From an uncultured Bacteroidota bacterium (GTDB lineage: Bacteria > Bacteroidota > Bacteroidia > Flavobacteriales > Flavobacteriaceae), in assembly GCA_902557655.1 (NCBI GenBank), contig CACEAZ010000004.1, forward strand, positions 36,738-100,737: DNA of 64,000 nucleotides. The letters are read 5' to 3'. The position numbers were made by a program, and so were the translations under genes. A model generated the notes under the pieces. It did not search any database, was not told the DNA's origin, and worked only from the letters and a program-made list of their open reading frames with translations. Below are positions 10,401-18,416 of this stretch, one piece after another. How positions within the stretch are numbered: position 1 is the stretch's first letter; each line of letters opens with the position of its first letter.

Positions 10401-10683
10401 TGGATATTACACTCTTTTAGAACCGTTTTTGAATGCTTACTATTTGATTAACAAACCTAAAAAAGCAAGAAAAATATTTGACGATATCGCAGTAAAATAT
10501 CAAGAAAGTTTATTCTATTTTAGCACCGTTTCAAATTCTAATAAAAATAGATACGCAGAAGATATCTACATAGATATTGAAAGATACAGGTCATTAGTAG
10601 ATGTTATTTTGAATCACGAAGAAGGTGAATATTTAGAAACAAGAATGAAAGAATTCAACGATTATTTAGATTTATTCCTTTAA
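7450..10683 (+). CDS. DUF2723 / TMEM260-like polytopic membrane protein (putative protein O-mannosyltransferase family)
   Basis: 1077 aa. The first half is a bundle of hydrophobic helices and the last 400 residues are mostly soluble. The diagnostic N-terminal motif is visible: FWDTGEYITTSS followed by GHPPGAPLY, which holds the acidic residues of a GT-C-like fold. The family (DUF2723) is widespread in Bacteroidota; its human relative TMEM260 is an O-mannosyltransferase, so a glycosyltransferase role at the inner membrane using a lipid-linked sugar is reasonable, but the substrate here is unknown. A second hydrophobic cluster (about 555-655) precedes the exported region, which contains the segment FTIGDNDTFPLWYAQEIEG. 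It faces a thioredoxin-like gene and the two share interlocked stop codons (10680-10683). Confidence 0.85.
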   Translation: MKLDDFKKLNLLLGWICFLVSFCVYFSTAEPTVSFWDTGEYITTSSKLQVGHPPGAPLYQMLGAIFSVFAIDKENIGFTMNLMSGFSSALTIAFMYWSIVLILLKIISTDKFTLNRQLAISGAGLVGALSFSFTDSFWFNAVEAEVYAMATLIMSILFYLGLRWEADMNKPRGNKWLILICFVIGLSFGVHFMGLLTIPAIVLIFYFKNQKTIRSSLKINSLYGFLFANILGLLILMGIFKLILPYTLRFFSMIELLFVNNFNLPFNSGSIAAFIIIALSFYYLINYTAKKNLVTINTLVLCFLFIFIGFSSWLILPIRSNANVVVNENNPSNARELLAYYNLEQYPKTYLFYGPLFTDQYSGLDKENPYKNDNPKYEKDLDNNKYVIVNDYENAIQNYNSEHASILPRMWSSEHAKNYLNYTGYLNFKIKSRYLNEPGIKDFVSDFKNKINEGEVDYEDFEKFLKQYGQFLEIQKPSLLSNLYYLFDYQIGYMYLRYFMWNFAGRQDDIQGKMNLNGNWLSGINFIDEWNIGVSQKNLPGDVLNNKARNTYYLLPLLLGLIGLYFLYNLNKEYFWILLVFFVFTGVAIQVYTNVRPFEPRERDYSLVGSFYVFSMAIGLGSFYLSTLLEKIKLKKSSILTTLTCLLIVPVNLAVNNWDDHDRSGRYTAYSMAVNYLNSCDKNAILFTIGDNDTFPLWYAQEIEGIRTDVRIVNTSLLSTDWYIDQMKRQAYESEPIPSSLTHDKYRHGTRDYIIKEAITNDTIDVDVFLDFITQDEKEYKYGEILKRQGYDTSGLRSQDLNANFLPTENIKIPVNIENVLKYNIVNKDKSDLIENEIIINIKSQALYKNRLIMLDIIAQNEWRRPIYFTGGAFGDEDYIWMKDYLQLDGMCYKLIPIKTEVDESNPYEMGMVDSQKMLSIVKNWEWGSKDSNEIYLDVESRKNSITYRGNMSRLIDQLILENKIDEAENILDICMEKMPVNEYGYYTLLEPFLNAYYLINKPKKARKIFDDIAVKYQESLFYFSTVSNSNKNRYAEDIYIDIERYRSLVDVILNHEEGEYLETRMKEFNDYLDLFL

Positions 10684-10982
10684 TTTTCACAAAAGTCTTT
10701 CAATCTGCCGATTAAAGAATTTGCATCTTCATCTCCACTTTGTCTCCATTTCATTTCTCCTCTTTTATAAATCATTAAAGTTGGAGTGCCTTTTATTCTT
10801 AAAGCTTCGGCTAGTTTGTTGTTTTTTTCTAAATCAATTTTGATAACTTTTGCCTTTTTACCTAAAGCATTGGCTACATCTTTAAGCACAGGATACATTG
10901 TGTTAGAAATTTCATCCTGTTTAATATAGAATTCTAATAAAACAGGTACTTTGATATCAATTAAATCTCCAAATCTGGCCAT
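10680..10982 (-). CDS. Thioredoxin-fold protein lacking the CXXC active site
   Basis: 100 aa, thioredoxin length. The fold is recognisable from VPVLLEFY (strand beta 3), KAKVIKIDLEKN and the cis-proline motif KGTPTLMIYKRGE (Pro67). Where thioredoxins have WCGPC this protein reads IKQDEISNTM, so both redox cysteines are missing; the only cysteine is Cys98 near the C-terminus. It cannot act as a classical disulfide reductase. Similar cysteine-free proteins are, as far as I recall, annotated simply as thioredoxin family in Flavobacteriia, suggesting a conserved non-redox role, perhaps as a binding or chaperone module. No signal peptide, so cytoplasmic. Convergent with the DUF2723 gene and divergent from the sugar permease. 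Confidence 0.85.
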   Translation of the reverse strand: MARFGDLIDIKVPVLLEFYIKQDEISNTMYPVLKDVANALGKKAKVIKIDLEKNNKLAEALRIKGTPTLMIYKRGEMKWRQSGDEDANSLIGRLKDFCEN

Positions 10983-11150
10983 AAATAAAGCTTGTTTATT
11001 TATTAAAGATACTGATTTTATAAAAAATTACTGCTAAAACGATGTTAATCAATTAATTATACGAATTTGTTAAAATCTTTAAAAACCATAGGTAAATAAT
11101 AAACTTGTTTTTTATTATTTTAGAACTCTTTAACTAACCTAATAAAATTC

Positions 11151-12797
11151 ATGAAAAATCAAAATAATAATTCTGCTTTATATACATTAATCACTGTTTT
11201 CTTTTTTTGGGGATTCTTTGGTGCATCAAACGGTGTATTCATTCCCTTTTGTAAAACATATTTCAAAATTGACCAATTTCAAGCACAGCTTGTAGAATTT
11301 GCTTTTTATGGGGCGTATTTTATTGGTGCGTTAATACTATTTATCTGGTCAAGTTATTCAAAAAAAGATATTTTAAATAATTGGGGATATAAAAAAGGTA
11401 TAATTTACGGATTGATTATATCAATTTTTGGTGCATTAATTATGTATCCTTCGGTTAATGGAGCAGAACAAGGGGATACTCAAGTTTTTTACTATGTTCT
11501 TTTGGCTTTATTTATTATAGGTCTTGGTTTTTCTTTACAACAAACTGCGGCAAATCCATTTGCTGTCTCCTTGGGAGATCCTTCAACAGGTTCGAATAGG
11601 TTAAACCTTGCTGGAGGAGTAAATTCATTTGGAACAGCTATAGGCCCAATCCTAATCGCATTTGTTTTATTTGGTTCTGCCACAGAAGTTAATTGGGATG
11701 TTATAGAGTTAAGTTCTGTCCAAGGACTTTATATTGCGGTAGCAGTAGCATTTTTGTTAGTTGCAATATTTTTCTATGTTTCTAAAAATCTTCCTGATGC
11801 TAAAAATGATGAGCCTTTTGAGTCGGCTTCAAAAGCGAAAAATATGCTTATTACAATGACTGTAGTTATGACTTTATGTTTTGGATGGATCTTTTATACA
11901 TATACTCCTGCTTTTGAAAATGAGCCTGTTGAATCCTTAGAAATGACTAGGTTAATTTTAACAAGTGTTTGTCTGATTTTTGTATTTGCTTTAATACTAC
12001 TTGCAAATGCATCAGCTCGTAAAAATTCTCAAGATTGGGGAGCGCTAAAATATCCACAGCTTGCTTGGGGTATGTTAGCCATTTTTACATATGTAGGTGT
12101 TGAAGTTACAATTCAAAGTAACCTTGGGGAGTTATTAAAAGCAGATATTGGGGAAGGACTAAATGCTATAGGTCTTCCTGTTTTAGACGAAGCTCAGAGT
12201 GCAAAATATATTGCCCTCTACTGGGGTGGGTTAATGATTGGTAGATGGACAGGATCGATTGGAGCATTTGACATCTCAAAATCCTTGAAACAAATCTTAC
12301 TTTTTATTACACCCTTTATAGCTTTTGGAGTTGTAATTGGAGTAAATGCACTCAGTAATCCCTTGACTATTTCTGAGATTGGTATTTTTTCACTTTTAAT
12401 CGTTATTCAAATTATTGGATTTTACTTGGCTAAGGATAATGCTATAAAAATCATGACAATTTTTAGTGCTCTAGGAGTTGTTGCTATGTTAATAGGGATA
12501 TTTGGGTCAGGAGAAATTGCATTATTTGCCTTTCTGACTGGTGGTTTATTTTGTTCTATCATGTGGCCATGTATATTTTCTTTGAGTATTACGGGGTTAG
12601 GAAAATACACATCCCAGGGCTCGTCATTTTTAGTTATGATGATTTTAGGTGGTGCAATCATACCTCCTCTGCAAGGAAAGCTTGCAGATATTTTTGGAAT
12701 GATAACTTCTTACTGGGTAGCAGTACTATGTTTTGTTTTTCTATTAATATATTCAATAACTACAAAAAGAATTTTGAGTGGTCAAAAATTAATTTAA
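11151..12797 (+). CDS. Sugar:H+ symporter of the major facilitator superfamily (FucP/NagP-like)
   Basis: 548 aa with about twelve hydrophobic helices. The N-terminal part (FFFWGFFGASNGVFIPFCKTYF, in two pieces) and the segment QQTAANPFAVSLG followed by RLNLAGGVNSFGTAIGP are signature stretches of the fucose/glucose/galactose permease group in Bacteroidota. The protein is longer than the usual 410-440 aa because of a central insertion (about residues 210-340). It imports a monosaccharide across the inner membrane, sugar unknown. It lies 4 nt upstream of a gene for N4-(beta-N-acetylglucosaminyl)-L-asparaginase, which favours an amino sugar such as GlcNAc. That link is inference from gene order. 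Confidence 0.85.
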   Translation: MKNQNNNSALYTLITVFFFWGFFGASNGVFIPFCKTYFKIDQFQAQLVEFAFYGAYFIGALILFIWSSYSKKDILNNWGYKKGIIYGLIISIFGALIMYPSVNGAEQGDTQVFYYVLLALFIIGLGFSLQQTAANPFAVSLGDPSTGSNRLNLAGGVNSFGTAIGPILIAFVLFGSATEVNWDVIELSSVQGLYIAVAVAFLLVAIFFYVSKNLPDAKNDEPFESASKAKNMLITMTVVMTLCFGWIFYTYTPAFENEPVESLEMTRLILTSVCLIFVFALILLANASARKNSQDWGALKYPQLAWGMLAIFTYVGVEVTIQSNLGELLKADIGEGLNAIGLPVLDEAQSAKYIALYWGGLMIGRWTGSIGAFDISKSLKQILLFITPFIAFGVVIGVNALSNPLTISEIGIFSLLIVIQIIGFYLAKDNAIKIMTIFSALGVVAMLIGIFGSGEIALFAFLTGGLFCSIMWPCIFSLSITGLGKYTSQGSSFLVMMILGGAIIPPLQGKLADIFGMITSYWVAVLCFVFLLIYSITTKRILSGQKLI

Positions 12798-12801
12798 ATA
12801 G

Positions 12802-13773
12802 ATGGATAGGAGAAGTTTTATTAAAAGAACCGGGGTAGCTTCCTTAGGAATTGGATTAAACTATCATAAAACTTTTTCAAAAACCAAAAATGGTATTACC
12901 CACCCAGTTGTAATTGCAACCTGGGACGTTAAAAAGGCAACCCAAAAAGCTTGGGAAATTCTATTAAAAAATGGGGATTCTTTAGATGCAATTGAACAAG
13001 GTTGTAGAATTGAAGAAGCCAATGAAAAAGGTCAATCCGTTGGAATTGGTGGTCTTCCGGACAGAGAAGGTAACGTAAGCCTAGATGCATGTATAATGGA
13101 TTACAAAGGAAATTGTGGTTCAGTTGTTTATCTCAAAAATATAAAGCATGCCATTTCTGTTGCCAGATTAGTTATGGAAAAAACTCCACATGTTATGCTG
13201 GCTGGAGATGGAGCAAAAAAGTTTGCTATTTCAATGGGGTTTAAAGAGGAAAATCTTCTGACTGAAAAATCTGAAACTGATTGGGTTAATTGGAAAAAAA
13301 ATGAAAAATATAATCCAATAATCAATATTGAAAATCACGATACGATTGGAATGTTGGCCATTGATAAAAACAACAACATAAGTGGTGGATGTACAACAAG
13401 TGGTTTAGCTTATAAAATGCAGGGAAGAGTTGGTGACTCGCCTATCATAGGTTCAGGACTATATATTGACAATGAAATTGGTGGTGCTGTAGCAACAGGT
13501 TTAGGTGAAGAAGTGATAAAGACAGTTGGAAGCTTTCTTGTGGTAGAACTGATGAGACAAGGTTATTCACCTGATGAAGCCTGCAAAACTGCTATACATA
13601 GAATTGTAAATAAACCAGGAAGTAATTATCAAAATTTTCAGGTTGGTTATATCGCAATTAACAAGAATGGAGATACGGGTTCTTATGCAATCCAGAAAGG
13701 CTTTAGTATGACAAAATATGATAAGAATGGTAATCAAAATATTAGTTCTTTATTTTTTGACAAAAAAATATAA
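12802..13773 (+). CDS. N4-(beta-N-acetylglucosaminyl)-L-asparaginase (glycosylasparaginase)
   Basis: 323 aa Ntn-hydrolase. The autoproteolysis and catalytic site is visible as H-D-T-I-G-M with the nucleophile Thr181, followed by GGCTTSGLAYKMQGRVGDSPIIG split around the substrate-binding Arg/Asp residues (R209 region) and GAVATGLGEE. The proenzyme would be cut before Thr181 into two chains. The enzyme cleaves the GlcNAc-Asn bond left after breakdown of N-glycoproteins. The N-terminus MDRRSFIKRTG resembles a twin-arginine signal, so periplasmic location is likely; the characterised homologue from a Flavobacterium-type organism is also exported. It sits between the sugar permease (4 nt gap) and polA (no gap), so the three may be cotranscribed. 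Confidence 0.92.
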   Translation: MDRRSFIKRTGVASLGIGLNYHKTFSKTKNGITHPVVIATWDVKKATQKAWEILLKNGDSLDAIEQGCRIEEANEKGQSVGIGGLPDREGNVSLDACIMDYKGNCGSVVYLKNIKHAISVARLVMEKTPHVMLAGDGAKKFAISMGFKEENLLTEKSETDWVNWKKNEKYNPIINIENHDTIGMLAIDKNNNISGGCTTSGLAYKMQGRVGDSPIIGSGLYIDNEIGGAVATGLGEEVIKTVGSFLVVELMRQGYSPDEACKTAIHRIVNKPGSNYQNFQVGYIAINKNGDTGSYAIQKGFSMTKYDKNGNQNISSLFFDKKI

Positions 13774-16479
13774 ATGAGTGACAAAAAACGCCTTTTTCTA
13801 ATAGATGCATACGCTTTAATTTTTCGTGGATATTATGCATTTATAAAAAATCCTAGAATCAATTCAAAAGGGCTAGATACGTCTGCTATTTTAGGTTTTA
13901 CAAATTCACTTTTTGATGTTATAAAACGAGAAAAGCCAGATTATATGGCAGTTTGTTTTGACAAAGGTGGAAGTCAAGACAGAATTGAAATATTCGAAGA
14001 TTATAAGGCAAACAGAGAAGAAACACCAGAAGGAATTAAAATTGCTGTACCAATCATTGAGGATATTTTAAAGTCTTTGAATATCTCAATTCTTGTTAAG
14101 GAAGGTTATGAAGCTGATGACATAATCGGAACTATTGCAAAAAAGGCCAAAACACAAAATTTTGAAACTTATATGGTAACCCCAGACAAGGATTTCGCTC
14201 AACTTGTTGAAAAAGATATTTATATGTATCGTCCTGTTTTTGGAGGTGGATATGAAACATGGGGGGTAAAAGAGGTCTTAGATAAGTTTGAAATATCTCA
14301 AACATCTCAGGTCATTGATTTTTTAGCAATGAAGGGCGATTCAGTGGATAATATTCCCGGATTGCCAGGGGTTGGAGATAAAACTGCAAAAAAATTTTTA
14401 AAGGAATACGGATCGCTTGAAAATTTATTGGAAAATACATCAGATTTAAAAGGAAAAATAAAAGAAAAGATTGAGGCTAATAAAGAATTAGGAATTCTGT
14501 CGAAGAAATTGGCCACTATAATAACAAATGTGCCGATAGATTTTGAGATCAATGAATTTAAGTTAGATGTCAAAAATTTAGAAAAAATTCGTGAAATTTT
14601 TGATTTTTTAGAATTTAGAAGGTTAAGTAGTTCCATAAATTCAATTTTTTCAAATGTAGAAAAACCAAATCCAGAAATTCAGAATAAAACAGAAGAGATA
14701 ATAGAAAATGCGGGTCATGGTCAGTTTAATTTATTTGAAAATACCCAGGAAATAAATGTGGTGTCTGAAAAAAAAGTGATCGATCAAGAGATCATTTCAA
14801 ATACATCTCTTGTATTATTTCTAAATAGATTAAAAAAGCAGAAGAATGTCAGCTATAGTTTTTTAACCGAAGGAAACAATTTTGCAAATCTTGAAATTAA
14901 AAATATATCCTTTAGCTGGGAAAACAACCTTTCATATTCAATTAATGATGAAAATAGAGACTTTGATAAAATATTGAAGATCTTTTTTGAAGATAAAAAT
15001 ATAACTAAAATTTCAAATGATATCAAACAAGATATTAAACTACTTTCCAAAAAAAATATTAAAGTTCGTGGTGGAGTTTTTGACATAAAGCTAGCCCATT
15101 ATCTGATCAATCCAGATATAAATCATGATATTGTAAATCTCTCTAAAAATTATTTAAATATTAAATCTAGTGATTTAAAAAGTAGTGAAATTTCAGAACT
15201 AGCGTATCAATTAAAACCTTTACTGGAAAAAGATCTTGAAAAATACAATCAAATTGATTTATATAACAGAATTGAGATTCCACTTTTAAAAACTTTAGCC
15301 CTAATGGAAAATGAAGGCATAAACTTGGATATAAAGTTTTTAGATAAGCTTTCTGAAAAAACTAAAACTGAGGTTAATGACTTAGCTGAAAAAATTTATA
15401 AGGAAGCTGGAGCAGAGTTTAATATTTCTTCTCCAAAGCAGCTTGGAGAAATTTTATTTGACCAAATGAAAATCAGTAAAAATCCTAAAAAAACCAAAAC
15501 AGGCCAATATTCAACTTCTGAAGAAGTTCTTTCAGAGCTAGCTAAGGAAAATTCATTTGTTAAATTAATTTTAGAATATAGGAGCATTTCTAAGCTTTTA
15601 AATACATACATAGATTCTCTTCCAAAGCAAATTTCTAGCAGAACTAACAGAATTCATACTCAGTATATTCAAACAGTGGCATCTACAGGAAGACTGAGTA
15701 GTATAAATCCTAATCTTCAAAATATTCCAATCCGAACAAATAGAGGTAGGGAAATAAGAAAAGCCTTTATCCCAAAAAACAAAGATTATTTTATTTTGGC
15801 AGCGGATTATTCTCAGATCGAACTTAGAATAATTGCATCCCTAAGTGAAGAGGAAAATATGATAAATGCTTTTAAAAATAATGAAGACATACATACATCA
15901 ACAGCTGCTGCAGTTTTCAACGTTCCTATTAAAGAGGTAAGCAGGGAACAAAGATCTAATGCAAAAGTTGTAAATTTTGGAATAATTTATGGGGTTTCTG
16001 CATTTGGATTAAGTAACCAAACCAATTTAAATCGAAAGGAAGCCAAAGAATTAATAGATAAATATTATCTAAAATATCCAAAACTTAAAATGTATATTTC
16101 AAATCAGATTTCTTTTGCAAGAAATAAGGGATATGTAGAAACCGTTTTGGGGAGAAGGAGATATCTTAAAGATATTAATTCTAGAAATGGCATCGTGAGA
16201 GGTGCTTCCGAAAGAAATGCGGTTAATGCTCCGGTTCAGGGAAGCGCTGCTGACATAATAAAGTTGGCAATGATAAATATTCAAGAAAAAATAAATCAAA
16301 ATGAATTTAAAAGTAAAATGCTACTTCAAGTTCATGACGAACTGGTTTTTGATGTGTTTAAACCTGAATTAAATAATTTTATGGATATGGTAAAACATGA
16401 AATGGAAAATGCATTCCAAATAAAAGTTCCTTTAACCGTTGACGTGAACTATGGTTTAAATTGGCTAGAAGCCCACTAA
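13774..16479 (+). CDS. polA: DNA polymerase I
   Basis: 901 aa. The 5'-3' exonuclease domain occupies about 1-290 (LFLIDAYALIFRGYYAF, EADDIIGT, DNIPGLPGVGDKTA). A 3'-5' exonuclease-like domain covers about 330-500, and the polymerase domain has motif A DYSQIELR (Asp678), motif B with K731-VVNFGIIYG, and motif C VHDE at 853-856. In the proofreading domain Asp420, Tyr491 and Asp495 fit the expected metal-site residues, but the usual D-x-E of Exo I appears as F-L-T-E (363-366), so the first aspartate is replaced by Leu. Polymerase and flap-nuclease functions look intact; proofreading is doubtful. The ATG directly follows the stop of the asparaginase gene. Confidence 0.96.
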   Translation: MSDKKRLFLIDAYALIFRGYYAFIKNPRINSKGLDTSAILGFTNSLFDVIKREKPDYMAVCFDKGGSQDRIEIFEDYKANREETPEGIKIAVPIIEDILKSLNISILVKEGYEADDIIGTIAKKAKTQNFETYMVTPDKDFAQLVEKDIYMYRPVFGGGYETWGVKEVLDKFEISQTSQVIDFLAMKGDSVDNIPGLPGVGDKTAKKFLKEYGSLENLLENTSDLKGKIKEKIEANKELGILSKKLATIITNVPIDFEINEFKLDVKNLEKIREIFDFLEFRRLSSSINSIFSNVEKPNPEIQNKTEEIIENAGHGQFNLFENTQEINVVSEKKVIDQEIISNTSLVLFLNRLKKQKNVSYSFLTEGNNFANLEIKNISFSWENNLSYSINDENRDFDKILKIFFEDKNITKISNDIKQDIKLLSKKNIKVRGGVFDIKLAHYLINPDINHDIVNLSKNYLNIKSSDLKSSEISELAYQLKPLLEKDLEKYNQIDLYNRIEIPLLKTLALMENEGINLDIKFLDKLSEKTKTEVNDLAEKIYKEAGAEFNISSPKQLGEILFDQMKISKNPKKTKTGQYSTSEEVLSELAKENSFVKLILEYRSISKLLNTYIDSLPKQISSRTNRIHTQYIQTVASTGRLSSINPNLQNIPIRTNRGREIRKAFIPKNKDYFILAADYSQIELRIIASLSEEENMINAFKNNEDIHTSTAAAVFNVPIKEVSREQRSNAKVVNFGIIYGVSAFGLSNQTNLNRKEAKELIDKYYLKYPKLKMYISNQISFARNKGYVETVLGRRRYLKDINSRNGIVRGASERNAVNAPVQGSAADIIKLAMINIQEKINQNEFKSKMLLQVHDELVFDVFKPELNNFMDMVKHEMENAFQIKVPLTVDVNYGLNWLEAH

Positions 16480-16520
16480 ATGCCTTTGTTTTCTGATTAA
16501 AAAAATAATTTCTTTAACTA

Positions 16521-16551
16521 TTTGCTAATAAAATATATAATTGTAGATTTG
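16521..16551 (+). promoter_or_regulatory. Promoter of rplM-rpsI
   Basis: TTTG at 16521-16524, 19 nt, then TAGATTTG at 16544-16551: both elements of the Bacteroidota sigma-ABfr promoter at normal spacing. Transcription would start near 16558, giving a leader of about 30 nt with a small CTCTT/AAGAG hairpin before the rplM start. Confidence 0.7.
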
Positions 16552-16590
16552 CATGCTCTTTTAAGAGATGAAAATTTAAATAATTGAATT

Positions 16591-17046
16591 TTGGATACAA
16601 TAAGTTTTAAAACAATTTCAGCTAACAAGAACACAGTTACAAAAAACTGGGTTTTAGTTGATGCTGATGGTCAAAATCTTGGAAGATTAGCTTCCAAAGT
16701 TGCTATTTTAATTAGAGGAAAGCATAAACCTAACTTTACTCCACACGTTGATTGTGGAGATAATGTTATTGTTATTAACTCTAAAAAAATCAATTTGACT
16801 GGAAATAAGTGGGAACAAAAAAAATACATTAGATACACTGGTTATCCAGGTGGTCAAAGATCATTGAATGCTTCCGAGCAATTTCAAAAAAATCCAAATT
16901 CTATTATTGAAAAATCGGTTAAAGGTATGCTTCCAAAAAATAAACTTGGAGCAAAGCTGTTTAAAAACTTACATGTTTTTTCTGATAACGATCATAAGTT
17001 TGAAGCTCAAAAACCTTCAATTATTGACCTAAACAAAGTAAATTAA
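16591..17046 (+). CDS. rplM: 50S ribosomal protein L13
   Basis: 151 aa, matching the usual Bacteroidota length. The L13 core is clear from WVLVDADGQNLGRLASKVA and GYPGGQRSLNASE, with the conserved segment VKGMLPKNKLG. The start is TTG: an in-frame TGA at 16585-16587 excludes an upstream start, and the first residues DTISFKTISANK match where Flavobacteriia L13 begins. L13 is an early assembly protein of the large subunit. The stop codon overlaps the ATG of rpsI by 1 nt (TAATG), implying translational coupling, and the pair has its own promoter. Confidence 0.97.
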   Translation: MDTISFKTISANKNTVTKNWVLVDADGQNLGRLASKVAILIRGKHKPNFTPHVDCGDNVIVINSKKINLTGNKWEQKKYIRYTGYPGGQRSLNASEQFQKNPNSIIEKSVKGMLPKNKLGAKLFKNLHVFSDNDHKFEAQKPSIIDLNKVN

Positions 17047-17435
17047 TGGATACAGTTATACATAAAATTGGAAGGAGAAAAACTTCAGTTGCAAGAATTT
17101 ATTTAAAAAAGGGTAAAGGTAAATTTACCGTTAACACAAAAGATTGTAAGGATTATTTTCCTACTTCTGCACATCAATTCAAACTAAATCAACCCTTTAA
17201 AGTATGTGAAGTTGAAAATAAGTTTGATATGACAGTTAATGTTTACGGGGGTGGAATGACAGGTCAAGTTGAGGCTATTAGATTAGCTATTTCAAGAGCT
17301 TTATGTGAAGTTGATGAAAACAATCGTTCATTACTTAAGCCATTAGGTCTTTTAACAAGAGATCCTAGAATGGTTGAGAGAAAGAAATTTGGACAAAAGA
17401 AAGCAAGAAAAAAATTCCAATTCTCTAAGAGATAG
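17046..17435 (+). CDS. rpsI: 30S ribosomal protein S9
   Basis: 129 aa. The N-terminal part has GRRKTSVARIYLKKGKGKF and the C-terminus ends in the basic tail with KKARKKFQFSKR, whose final Lys-Arg reaches the P-site tRNA in the ribosome. The middle contains GGGMTGQVEAIRLAISRAL, the family signature. It overlaps the rplM stop by 1 nt, the universal L13-S9 pair. 99 nt separate it from rpsB, with no clear promoter or strong terminator in between. Confidence 0.98.
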   Translation: MDTVIHKIGRRKTSVARIYLKKGKGKFTVNTKDCKDYFPTSAHQFKLNQPFKVCEVENKFDMTVNVYGGGMTGQVEAIRLAISRALCEVDENNRSLLKPLGLLTRDPRMVERKKFGQKKARKKFQFSKR

Positions 17436-17534
17436 AATTTTAACTAAAATTAGTTTAGCATCTAAATGCTTAAGGCTTAAATAAAATTTATACCACTTAA
17501 GTATTGCTAAAAATAAGAACGTAAACTAAAAATA

Positions 17535-18413
17535 ATGAGTAAAAATCAAGTAAAAGAATTAGTAGAAGCAGGTGTACACTTCGGTCACCTAACAAGAAAG
17601 TGGAATCCTAATATGTCCCCATATATTTATATGGAAAGAAATGGAATTCACATCATAAACCTTTACAAAACAGTTGCAAAATTAGACGAAGCATCTCAAG
17701 CTCTAAAAAAAATCGCAGCTTCTGGAAGAAAAATTTTATTTGTAGCTACAAAAAAGCAGGCTAAAGATATTGTATCTGAATCTTCCAAAAAGATTAACAT
17801 GCCTTACATTACTGAAAGGTGGCCTGGAGGAATGCTTACAAATTTTGTAACAATTAGAAAAGCTGTAAAAAAAATGTCATCAATTGATCGAATGAAGCAA
17901 GATGGTACTTTTAATTCACTTTCTAAAAAAGAAAAACTGCAAATTGGAAGGCTTAGAGATAAACTTGAAAAGAATTTAGGTTCCATTTCAAACATGACAA
18001 GATTACCTGGAGCAATATTTATTGTAGATATTTTAAGAGAAAAGATTGCGGTCAAGGAAGCCCAAAAGCTAAATATTCCAATTTTTGCAATGGTAGATAC
18101 AAATTGTGACCCAAGAGGTATTGACTATGTAATCCCTTCAAATGACGATGCTTCAAAATCTATTTCAAAAATTTTAGAACATGTTGGTGCGGCAGTATTA
18201 GAAGGCTTAGAGGAAAGAAACTCGTCTAAAGAAAAAGAAGAGGATAATTCTAAGACAGAAGAGGCTCCAGCTCCTAAGCAAGAAGTTAAAGAAGAATCAG
18301 AAACTAAAAAAGAAGTTAAAAAAGAGGCAAAGTCAAAGGATGCCAAAGAATCATCAGTTGCTGAAGAAAGTAAGGGTACTGACGATAAAAAAACTAAAAA
18401 AGCAAAAAAATAA
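17535..18413 (+). CDS. rpsB: 30S ribosomal protein S2 with long charged C-terminal tail
   Basis: 292 aa. The S2 core (about 1-230) is clear: LVEAGVHFGHLTRKWNP, RWPGGMLTNFVTI, RLPGAIFIVD and FAMVDTNCDPRGIDYVIP. After about residue 232 comes a low-complexity Lys/Glu/Ser tail (roughly 60 residues, EEAPAPKQEVKEESETKKE and onward), longer than the E. coli protein. Such tails are common in Bacteroidota S2 and their role is not known. S2 binds the 30S platform near S1. The tail ends 3 nt before the ATG of tsf, the universal rpsB-tsf pair. Confidence 0.97.
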   Translation: MSKNQVKELVEAGVHFGHLTRKWNPNMSPYIYMERNGIHIINLYKTVAKLDEASQALKKIAASGRKILFVATKKQAKDIVSESSKKINMPYITERWPGGMLTNFVTIRKAVKKMSSIDRMKQDGTFNSLSKKEKLQIGRLRDKLEKNLGSISNMTRLPGAIFIVDILREKIAVKEAQKLNIPIFAMVDTNCDPRGIDYVIPSNDDASKSISKILEHVGAAVLEGLEERNSSKEKEEDNSKTEEAPAPKQEVKEESETKKEVKKEAKSKDAKESSVAEESKGTDDKKTKKAKK

Positions 18414-18416
18414 ATC

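Noticed and set aside
17436..17534. Ribosomal protein leader RNA before rpsB
   Set aside because: Only short AT-rich stems (for example AGCAT/ATGCT) are visible; no conserved leader structure could be recognised.
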